DNA of 35,448 nt from Bacillus multifaciens (GTDB lineage: Bacteria; Bacillota; Bacilli; Bacillales; Bacillaceae_G), in contig NZ_JAVBXD010000043.1 in the NCBI RefSeq assembly GCF_030756675.1, forward strand, positions 1 to 35,448, given 5' to 3'. This document shows positions 1 through 6,365 of this stretch, in pieces (within the stretch, counting starts at the first letter, position 1; each line of letters opens with the position of its first letter). The notes beneath the pieces are model-generated. The model did not search any database, was not told where the DNA came from, and saw only the letters and a program-made list of their open reading frames with translations. The position numbers and the translations under genes are program-made.

Positions 1-537
1 ATTGAAGGTGCACTTTTTTATGGCTAAATTTTCTTCAAAAGAAAAAATACGAGCAGTAAAACGATATTTAGAGGGTACTGAAGGCGGAAAGACAATTGCT
101 AAATCTATAGGTGTTGATTCCAGTGTATTCTATCAGTGGATTAGAAGATATGAATCTTTAGATGAAAAAGCTTTTGAACGCTTAACAGATGAGGATACAC
201 TCCTTATTCATTCAGATCAAGGTTGGCACTATCAAATGAAACAATACCATCACTCCCTCAATAAACGTGGCATTACACAGAGTATGTCCCGTAAAGGGAA
301 CTGTTACGATAACGCGGTGATCGAAAGCTTCTTTGGCATCATGAAATCAGAATTACTTTACCTAAAAGAATTTGAAAGTGTTGAACATTTTAAGCAAGAA
401 CTAGCAAAGTATATTGAATACTATAATCATAAAAGAATTAAGGCAAAACTAAAGGGCATGAGCCCGGTACAATACCGAGTCCATGCCCAAGAAGTTGCCT
501 AATGAAATAACCTGTCTAACTTTATGGGGTCACTTCA
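1..537 (+). mobile_element. IS3-family (IS150-like) insertion sequence remnant, right end
   Basis: The stretch holds transposase-derived coding sequence followed by a terminal sequence that resembles the right inverted repeat of IS150-group elements (TGTCTAACTTTATGGGG at 513-529, ending near TCACTTCA at 537). The left end lies outside the window or is lost. The coding part is internally deleted (see the pseudogene entry), so the element cannot move by itself. From 538 to 747 the DNA is AT-rich and I see no gene in it. Confidence 0.75.
20..502 (+). pseudogene. Chimeric IS3-family transposase remnant (OrfA start fused to OrfB end)
   Basis: About the first 55 residues are the helix-turn-helix part of an IS3 OrfA protein ([19 protein letters not shown]..., with the [11 protein letters not shown] recognition region). 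The sequence then jumps to the C-terminal part of the OrfB integrase: [11 protein letters not shown] carries the second Asp of the DDE triad and [14 protein letters not shown] carries the Glu, followed by the [21 protein letters not shown] tail. The end of OrfA, the frameshift region and the first catalytic Asp are missing. The junction stays in frame, so a protein of about 160 residues could be made, but it cannot catalyse transposition. The ATG at 20 fits the usual OrfA start. An upstream TTG at 2 is less likely. Confidence 0.8.
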
Positions 538-747
538 CAAATGGAAAAGTGGCTTTTTTCTTTTTGTTTTTTTATAAATTTGCTTGTTATTTAAATTAAA
601 TATAGTAAACAGATTACTAATATATAATCGACATTAATAATCACAATTTAATTATAATTATTTCAACATAATAATATATCTATATATTAGGAGAAACACT
701 CTTTATGAATATATGCATTTTTTTAAATAAAAAAATGATTTTCCCAA

Positions 748-1023
748 CTATCCTCTCATCTCTTTCTTATAAGCGAGATAAGAATACAGCATTGTGATTA
801 CCACACCAACTAAAACAACAGTCAGTATGATATATGTTCTCCAAGTAACAGGTGCAAAAATACTTCCGCACATGATCATTCCTAAAATCATAAATACTTT
901 TCCGCTAAAACGGTGGGTTTTGCGCCATACTTCTTCATTGCTTAATGTCCATGGCGTACGAATACCGATGAAGTAGTTTGGTTTACATTGTGGTAAATAG
1001 TTGCCGATGATATGCTTCCTCAC
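748..1023 (-). CDS. SdpI-family membrane protein, N-terminally shortened
   Basis: The 91-residue product matches the C-terminal part of SdpI, the immunity and signal-transduction protein for the SdpC toxin. The diagnostic GNY-P-xxxNYFIGIRTPWTLSNEEVWRKTHR block is followed by two hydrophobic segments (about residues 42-58 and 63-83). Full SdpI proteins are about 200 residues with a DUF1648 domain and further membrane spans first; these are absent. The protein starts with MRKHII, like a full-length N terminus, and goes straight to GNYLPQ, which suggests an internal deletion. The GTG start at 1021-1023 has a GGGGGAT-type ribosome site, and an in-frame TAG lies just upstream. It sits 11 bp after sdpR, so the two are co-transcribed. 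No sdpABC toxin genes are in the window. Function may be lost. Confidence 0.7.
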   Translation of the reverse strand: MRKHIIGNYLPQCKPNYFIGIRTPWTLSNEEVWRKTHRFSGKVFMILGMIMCGSIFAPVTWRTYIILTVVLVGVVITMLYSYLAYKKEMRG

Positions 1024-1034
1024 TTCCTATCCCC

Positions 1035-1298
1035 CTATTCTCCTTTATTCGTAAACGTAAACACCCACGTTAATAAATCTTGAAACACAGTTGTATTCAA
1101 TGAATACACAACAAACTGTCCTTTTTTCTCATCTTGAATGAGCTCTGCATTTTTGAGCGCATTTAAGTGATGAGAGATACTCGGCTTTGTCATGTTGAAG
1201 TGATCGGCAATTTCTCCTGCTGTTAAATCGCCTTCTTTTAATAGGTCTAAAATTTTGCGCCTTGTTGGATCTGCTAACGCTTTAAATGCTTGATTCAA
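1035..1298 (-). CDS. sdpR: ArsR-family repressor, SdpR-like
   Basis: A winged-helix ArsR-type regulator of 87 residues. FKALADPTRRKILDLL starts the DNA-binding domain and HFNMTKPSISHHLNALKNAELI is the recognition helix-turn-helix. The C terminus (GQFVVYSLNTTVFQDLLTW..FTNKGE) is very close to B. subtilis SdpR as I remember it. No metal-binding Cys motif (ELCVCDL type) is present, which fits SdpR rather than a metal sensor. The longer reading starts at a GTG at 1316 without a ribosome site. I chose the TTG at 1296-1298 because GGAAG lies at a good distance and the product then aligns with SdpR (MN-x-x-FKA-x-x-DPTRR). In B. subtilis SdpR represses its own operon and is sequestered by SdpI bound to toxin. 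A palindrome at 1326-1345 is a likely operator. Confidence 0.8.
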   Translation of the reverse strand: MNQAFKALADPTRRKILDLLKEGDLTAGEIADHFNMTKPSISHHLNALKNAELIQDEKKGQFVVYSLNTTVFQDLLTWVFTFTNKGE

Positions 1299-1325
1299 TG
1301 TCTTTCTTCCTTTCACTAATTAGAC

Positions 1326-1345
1326 ATTTAGATATTTACCTAAAT
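1326..1345 (-). promoter_or_regulatory. Candidate SdpR operator
   Basis: Inverted repeat ATTTAG-N8-CTAAAT lies 28 bp upstream of the sdpR start codon. The size and spacing suit a dimeric ArsR-family repressor. The link to SdpR is inferred from position. Confidence 0.45.
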
Positions 1346-1392
1346 ATTAAATTGATTTTTATATTTTGTCAATTTCATCCACTCTCTATCCT

Positions 1393-1486
1393 TTTAAATT
1401 TTTCGACATTTAAGCCGCTGAAATGTCTCGTCGCTCCTAAAAGGAAGGAGGTTTTTATGACGTTTTTTCAACTTGTATATATAATA
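1393..1486 (-). repeat. Deletion derivative of the interspersed bcr-like repeat
   Basis: Both ends of the repeat described at 20829-21004 are recognisable: TTTTTCGACATTTAA on the left, and ...CTAAAAGGAAGGAGGTTTTTATGACGTTTTTTCAACTTGTATAT on the right (1436-1480). The central ~90 bp with the GAGCATCTGGCC core is missing. It lies directly upstream of the bce regulator gene and contains a TATAAT at 1480-1485. There is also a TTGACA at 1491-1496 just after it, but no well-spaced -10 goes with that hexamer. Confidence 0.6.
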
Positions 1487-1560
1487 AGGATTGACATAAT
1501 GAAAACAAAGAAAACAAATGTTACACTATATATACACAAAGTTAGAGGAGGCATGTACGC

Positions 1561-2256
1561 ATGTACAAGATTTTAATTGTAGAAGACGATCCAAGTATTT
1601 CATCTTTACTGCAATCCCATATTCAAAAATACGGTTATGAGGCAATTGTTGCAGATAACTTTGATGATATTATGGCTTCATTTAATCATACAAAACCACA
1701 TCTTGTTTTATTAGATGTAAATTTACCGAAGTTTGATGGTTTCTACTGGTGCCGTCAAATTCGTCATGAATCCACTTGTCCAATTGTTTTCATTTCTGCT
1801 CGCGCTGGTGAAATGGAGCAAATTATGGCGATTGAAAGCGGTGCTGATGATTATATTACTAAACCGTTTCATTATGATGTTGTAATGGCGAAAATTAAAG
1901 GGCAATTACGCCGCATCTACGGTGACTATGCACCGAGTATGACCGAACGCATCGTCGAAGTGGAAGGATTAAAGCTATATCCTGAACGCCCAGAGCTTCA
2001 CTATAGAAATGAGCACGTATTGCTCACAAAAAAAGAGGCCATTTTAGCAGAGATGCTTCTTTCTAAACATCCTCGCACAGCAAACAGAGAAGATTTGCTA
2101 TCTGCACTTTGGGATGATGAAAGTTTTGTTGAAGAAAATACATTAAACGTAAATATTACGCGTCTTCGTAAAAAGTTCACTGAGCTTGGAATTGAAAATG
2201 CGATTGAGACTGTACGTGGCTTAGGCTATCGGTTAAATGCAACTTGGAGTGAATAG
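1561..2256 (+). CDS. bceR: OmpR-family response regulator of a Bce-type antimicrobial peptide sensing system
   Basis: 231 residues. The receiver domain (about 1-120) has the acidic pair E8/D9/D10, phospho-acceptor D52 (LLDVNLPKFDG), Ser79 and Lys101 (ITKPF). A C-terminal OmpR/PhoB winged helix (about 130-228) ends in the typical NVNITRLRKKF...ETVRGLGYRL. The receiver and the linkage to an intramembrane-sensing kinase and FtsX-like ABC permeases place it in the BceR/PsdR(YvcP)/YxdJ group, which activates the adjacent transporter genes when the transporter and kinase detect bacitracin-like or lantibiotic peptides. The start has GAGGAG in front of the ATG. The kinase gene begins 3 bp after the stop. 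Which paralogue it is (Bce, Psd, Yxd) cannot be decided from sequence alone. Confidence 0.85.
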   Translation: MYKILIVEDDPSISSLLQSHIQKYGYEAIVADNFDDIMASFNHTKPHLVLLDVNLPKFDGFYWCRQIRHESTCPIVFISARAGEMEQIMAIESGADDYITKPFHYDVVMAKIKGQLRRIYGDYAPSMTERIVEVEGLKLYPERPELHYRNEHVLLTKKEAILAEMLLSKHPRTANREDLLSALWDDESFVEENTLNVNITRLRKKFTELGIENAIETVRGLGYRLNATWSE

Positions 2257-2259
2257 AGA

Positions 2260-3270
2260 ATGAGGTTATTTTTACGTGATCATATTGGCTTTTTTCTTCT
2301 TTATATTTTAAACTTTGCTATTATCTTCGTTTTGTATGATACCGTTGATGGATTTAAAAACAATAAATTTTATTTTATCGTGCTAAGTATGTATTTATTC
2401 ATTTGTTTTCTCGCTTATCGCTACGTTCGAAATCGCAGATTATATAAACGACTAAGTGAGCTGCCTGACAAAATAGAGGATGCGTTCATTGAGCGAGCAA
2501 CTGCTCCTATGCCGCATGGCGTAAATGAGCTTGTTCGTGCACAATATCGTCTGTTTCAAAAAGACTTGCAAGCATATGAAGTAAAACAACAAGAGCATCA
2601 AATGTTTATTAACCAATGGGTACATCAAATGAAAACGCCCGTTTCTGTTATGCAGTTAATAGTGCTTGAAATGGAAGATGAGCATCTGATTCCAAAATTT
2701 AAACAAGAGCTTGAAAAGTTAAACCAAGGATTAGATATGGCATTATATATGGCACGGTTAAATAATTTCCATAAAGACTTTCATGTGGAAACTATTTCGT
2801 TAAAAGACGCAGTCACAAAAAATATAAATAGCTTAAAAGAGCTGTTTATTCGAAACGGTGTCTTTCCTGTTTTAGAAGTACCCTCTGATGTAATGGTTAC
2901 TTCTGATGCCAAATGGCTAAAGTTCATTATTTATCAGTTAATGACAAATGCGGTTCGGTATTCAGGCGAGAGAGGAAAAAAAGTATTCTTATCCGCTGCT
3001 CAAAACGGGAAAGATATTATTTTAGAAGTGCGCGATGAAGGTGTCGGTATTCCGCAAGAAGATATTCGCCGTGTGTTTGAACCATTTTACACAGGAAAAA
3101 ATGGACGAACATTTGGAGAGTCTACTGGTATGGGCTTATATATTGTGAGTAAAATTTGCTCTTATTTAGGTCATTCTGTCAAACTAGACTCTGAAGTTGG
3201 CAAAGGAACAAGTATCAAAATCATTTTCCATAATGCCGCCCTAAACAAAACAGATGAACATGCAGATTAA
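2260..3270 (+). CDS. bceS: Intramembrane-sensing histidine kinase, BceS-like
   Basis: 336 residues. Two membrane helices (about 9-27 and 37-56) are separated by only about 10 external residues, so there is no extracytoplasmic sensor domain, the hallmark of BceS-type kinases that sense through their ABC transporter. The H-box is INQWVHQMKTPVS with His122. The ATPase domain has the N-box around Asn230 (QLMTNAVRYS), the G1 box DEGVGIP (259-265), the F-box VFEPFYTG and the G2 box STGMGLY (288-294). It is translationally close-coupled to the regulator (3 bp gap). After the gene come an interspersed repeat and a strong hairpin, so the kinase and transporter genes are probably separate transcripts. 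Confidence 0.88.
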   Translation: MRLFLRDHIGFFLLYILNFAIIFVLYDTVDGFKNNKFYFIVLSMYLFICFLAYRYVRNRRLYKRLSELPDKIEDAFIERATAPMPHGVNELVRAQYRLFQKDLQAYEVKQQEHQMFINQWVHQMKTPVSVMQLIVLEMEDEHLIPKFKQELEKLNQGLDMALYMARLNNFHKDFHVETISLKDAVTKNINSLKELFIRNGVFPVLEVPSDVMVTSDAKWLKFIIYQLMTNAVRYSGERGKKVFLSAAQNGKDIILEVRDEGVGIPQEDIRRVFEPFYTGKNGRTFGESTGMGLYIVSKICSYLGHSVKLDSEVGKGTSIKIIFHNAALNKTDEHAD

Positions 3271-3276
3271 CTTATA

Positions 3277-3446
3277 TATCCAAATTAAAAAACTGACATA
3301 ACAACCTGTTCTTTTTTGATGGGCGAGAGCATCTGGCCGTGCATAGAAGCGGTCAGGGCCTTTTTCTGCCACATGCGAAGTTCAAACAAAGAGAGAAAGC
3401 AAGTAGCGGTCATTTTTTGATTTGCATAGAAATAAATTTATATAGC
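3277..3446 (+). repeat. Interspersed bcr1-like repeat, copy between kinase and permease genes
   Basis: This copy has the landmarks shared with the other copies in the window: CCAAATTAAAAAACTGACATA near its left end, GGGCGAGAGCATCTGGCCGT at 3321-3340, GAAGCGGTCAGGGCC, CTGCCACATGCGAAG, and an AT-rich right end with TTTATATAG. Four other nearly full copies lie at 8780, 11955, 20829 and 27133. Size and features match my memory of the B. cereus group element bcr1 (about 155 bp, structured, mobile, TTTAT target duplication). Boundaries are approximate. Confidence 0.7.
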
Positions 3447-3454
3447 TTTATAAC

Positions 3455-3488
3455 AAAGTGTATGAGGAAAGGATTCCTCATACACTTT
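3455..3488 (+). terminator. Hairpin terminator after the bceRS pair
   Basis: A perfect 15-bp stem (AAAGTGTATGAGGAA / TTCCTCATACACTTT) with an AGGA loop. The arm itself ends in a short T run. It lies 45 bp before the first permease start. It is either the end of the two-component transcript or an attenuator for the transporter genes. Confidence 0.6.
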
Positions 3489-3533
3489 TGCAACATGTAA
3501 GATTGATTTTAAGACTGAGAGGATTAAAAAAAT

Positions 3534-5504
3534 ATGACATTTTGGCAATTTGCATTTAAGAACGTAACACGTAACTCCCGTGCTTACTTTGCCTACTTTT
3601 TAAGCAGTTCCTTTTCCATTGCAATTTTCTTTTCATTTGCCGTGTATTTATTTCATCCTCGTTTGCAAAATGCTGACACAACTTCCGGTATCGACACCTT
3701 AATGAGGATATCTGAGGCTGTTATTGTATTCTTTTCATTTTTCTTTTTACTATATTCTACCGGTACGTTTTTAAAGGTTCGAAAAAAACAATTTGGCGTG
3801 TTGACTGTTCTAGGTATATCAAAAAAGCAATTAAAGCGACTCATTTTCATTGAGAATATGTTAATTGGGCTTCTTTCTATTTTTATCGGAATTCAAGTTG
3901 GGATTGTGTTTTCACAACTTTTCTTATTAGTTACAGCAAAAATTACGCACATGCCCGGATTGTACTTATATTTTCCAAAAGGTGCAATTTTAGTGACAAC
4001 AGCAACCTTTCTTGGACTGTTTATCTTCGTATCAGCTTTCACCCCTGTTTTAATTCGAACGAGAAAAGCTGTACGTCTTTTAAAAGAAGGAAAAATAAAT
4101 CAAAAAGAAAAGAAACCATCTATAATCATTTCCTTGTTTGGCATTTCATGCTTACTTTCTGGGTATTCATTAGCAATATGTCCAAAGTACTTTATGTCGT
4201 TAGGTGATGTTATTGGTATCCTATATATTGTCTCTAGCATTTTTGTCATTCCAACACTTGTGGCCATAGGGACGTACTTTTTCTTTTCACAAACTAGCTT
4301 TCTGCTCATTCATTTATTGAAAAGAAGACGAAAATTTTATATGAAACGAATTAATATGCTGTGGATTTCTGACTTAGCAAACCGTATTCGTACAAATATT
4401 AATATGCTCTTTGTCGTAACAATGTTGTCCACTCTCGCCTTTACGATGATTACTTTTATTTATGGTTTTGGAAAATTTACAAAGGCGCAAATTGTGAAAG
4501 ATAATCCGTTTCCATTCACTTATCTTTCTTATGATACGAATCCAATCGCTTCGCAACATATCGATTGGTTAGAAAAACAGCTAAGAAATGAGAAATTTAA
4601 ATGCAACAAAATAAAAGTAGACTTATATGGTGTATCATTACAAGAAGGTCTAGATTTTCTCGATCGAGATGAAGTGTATGTATTAAAACAAAGTGATTAT
4701 AATCAGTTAGCTACTGCACTACATCGTAAAGAGATTTTCTTAAAAGATGATGAAACGTATATACTACCCGGCTACTCTTATCAAGTTATGTTTGGTAAAT
4801 GGGAATCACCGCACCAAAAACAGCCAATTATCCTTTCGCCAAATTCCTTAAAATTACACGTACAAGGTATTGGTAATAAAAATATGATACCTTCTGGAAT
4901 TGTTTCAAATGTACTCGTCTTATCCGACAATACGGTACAATCGCTATCACAAGCTATGAAACATATGACGTTATACAATTTCCAAGTACAAAATTGGGAA
5001 AATGCACATACAATCGCAGCCACATTCATTCAAAAGCTTTCTACGGATCGCCAACAAATTCATTCTGATGAACGTTTATACGAAGCTTTTGAAGGAAGTT
5101 ATCAACTCTATGAAACGAAATTGCAAAATGCTTCCTTTTTCTTTATTGGGACGTTTCTTGGTATTATCTTCTTTATCGGGGCTGGAAGCGTGCTTTACTT
5201 CCGTATGTATACAGATTTAACGAATGAACAAGACAAATATATTGCGATTACAAAGATTGGCTTAACAGAATCAGAAATGAAGCGGTCGGCTACCATTCAG
5301 CTTGCCATCTTATTTTTCGTGCCATATATAATGGCTTCCATCCATACGATGTTTGCCGCAAAAATGTGGAAAGGCGTAATCAAACTATCCTTGTTTACTG
5401 AAGTTAGTGTTGTCCTTATCATTTTTGGAACAGTTGAAATTCTCTTTTTCCTTTTAATTCGTTCATTATATATGCAAAAGTTGTCCAAGCATATTAAACT
5501 ATAG
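3534..5504 (+). CDS. FtsX-like ABC transporter permease, BceB-type (first of two)
   Basis: 656 residues, the usual BceB length. The layout is ten predicted membrane helices: one near the N terminus (about 15-40), three after residue 58, further pairs to about 310, a large extracellular domain of about 200 residues (about 325-525), and three C-terminal helices from about 535 on (FFFIGTFLGIIFFIGAGSVLY). The external domain is where Bce transporters recognise antimicrobial peptide or its lipid target. It is a close paralogue of the permease at 6362, with both N termini reading FWQFA-KNV-RNSRAYFAYFLSSSFSI. No ATPase gene precedes it. The ATPase follows 108 bp downstream. GAGAGG lies 11 bp before the ATG. 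Confidence 0.85.
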   Translation: MTFWQFAFKNVTRNSRAYFAYFLSSSFSIAIFFSFAVYLFHPRLQNADTTSGIDTLMRISEAVIVFFSFFFLLYSTGTFLKVRKKQFGVLTVLGISKKQLKRLIFIENMLIGLLSIFIGIQVGIVFSQLFLLVTAKITHMPGLYLYFPKGAILVTTATFLGLFIFVSAFTPVLIRTRKAVRLLKEGKINQKEKKPSIIISLFGISCLLSGYSLAICPKYFMSLGDVIGILYIVSSIFVIPTLVAIGTYFFFSQTSFLLIHLLKRRRKFYMKRINMLWISDLANRIRTNINMLFVVTMLSTLAFTMITFIYGFGKFTKAQIVKDNPFPFTYLSYDTNPIASQHIDWLEKQLRNEKFKCNKIKVDLYGVSLQEGLDFLDRDEVYVLKQSDYNQLATALHRKEIFLKDDETYILPGYSYQVMFGKWESPHQKQPIILSPNSLKLHVQGIGNKNMIPSGIVSNVLVLSDNTVQSLSQAMKHMTLYNFQVQNWENAHTIAATFIQKLSTDRQQIHSDERLYEAFEGSYQLYETKLQNASFFFIGTFLGIIFFIGAGSVLYFRMYTDLTNEQDKYIAITKIGLTESEMKRSATIQLAILFFVPYIMASIHTMFAAKMWKGVIKLSLFTEVSVVLIIFGTVEILFFLLIRSLYMQKLSKHIKL

Positions 5505-5612
5505 AAAAATATCCAAATATAAAAATATAAAATAAGAGCCTCTGTCAATGCATAGTGACTTATATGTTAAAAAATGAAAATGAATTTATAGCATTAGAAA
5601 GGTGACTGGTAT

Positions 5613-6365
5613 ATGGAAGAAGTACTGCACGTTCAAAATGTATCGAAAGTCTATGAGGGAAAAGTCCCTCATACTGCTTTAAAAAATATTAATTTACATG
5701 TAGATAAAGGGGAATTTGTTGCGATTATGGGCCCGTCAGGAAGCGGGAAATCCACTTTATTAAATGTGATTTCGACCATTGATTCTCCTACAGCAGGAGA
5801 AGTCTTTATTAATGGAAAACAGCCTCATACATTTCGCAGCGAAAAGTTAGCGATCTTTCGTCGACAAGAATTAGGGTTTGTATTTCAAAGCTTTAATTTA
5901 TTAGATACATTAACAATTGGTGAAAACATCGTTTTGCCCTTAACTTTAGATAATGTCCCGCTATCTGAAATGGACGAAAAACTAGAGACCATTTCAAGTA
6001 AGCTCGGTATTGATCATATTTTGGATAAACGAATTTTTGAAGTTTCCGGCGGCCAATCACAGCGTACAGCAGTGGCTCGCGCAGTGATTCATAAACCCTC
6101 GTTACTACTTGCCGATGAGCCAACAGGTAACTTAGATTCGAAAGCTGCAATTGATGTAATGGAGTTATTTACGAAGTTAAACAAAGAAGAACAATCAACA
6201 ATTTTAACGGTGACACATGATCCATTTGCTGCTAGTTATTGCAACCGCGTCATTTTTATTAAAGACGGTGAGCTTTATAATGAACTGCACCGCGGCCTTC
6301 ACCGTGAAAAGTTTTATCAAGAAATATTAGATGTATTAGCATTACTAGGAGGAAGACGTGGATGA
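5613..6365 (+). CDS. bceA: ABC transporter ATP-binding protein, BceA-type
   Basis: 250 residues of the MacB/LolD/BceA class. The Walker A motif is GPSGSGKST (40-48), the Q-loop lies around 92 (FQSFNL), the signature VSGGQ (144-148) continues as SQR rather than the common QQR, Walker B is LLLADEP (164-170), the D-loop is SxGNLD, and the switch His is in VTHDPF. It powers the adjacent FtsX-like permease in removing or shielding peptide antibiotics. AAAGGTG precedes the ATG. The stop overlaps the second permease start (ATGA), so those two are translationally coupled. It is the only ATPase in the locus and may serve both permeases. Confidence 0.88.
   Translation: MEEVLHVQNVSKVYEGKVPHTALKNINLHVDKGEFVAIMGPSGSGKSTLLNVISTIDSPTAGEVFINGKQPHTFRSEKLAIFRRQELGFVFQSFNLLDTLTIGENIVLPLTLDNVPLSEMDEKLETISSKLGIDHILDKRIFEVSGGQSQRTAVARAVIHKPSLLLADEPTGNLDSKAAIDVMELFTKLNKEEQSTILTVTHDPFAASYCNRVIFIKDGELYNELHRGLHREKFYQEILDVLALLGGRRG

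Noticed and set aside
1491-1532. TTGACA at 1491-1496 with TATATA at 1527-1532 as the bceR promoter
   Set aside because: The spacing is about 30 bp, too long for a sigma-A promoter; the two boxes cannot belong together, and I could not pick a convincing pair.
1286-1576. 96-codon plus-strand open frame ahead of bceR
   Set aside because: It runs through the sdpR regulatory region and the repeat remnant, has no ribosome site and no recognisable protein features.
5530-5560. GTCA-N8-TGAC palindrome upstream of the ATPase gene as a response-regulator box
   Set aside because: Arms are only 4 bp and no equivalent site occurs upstream of the first permease or the regulator, so chance is as likely.
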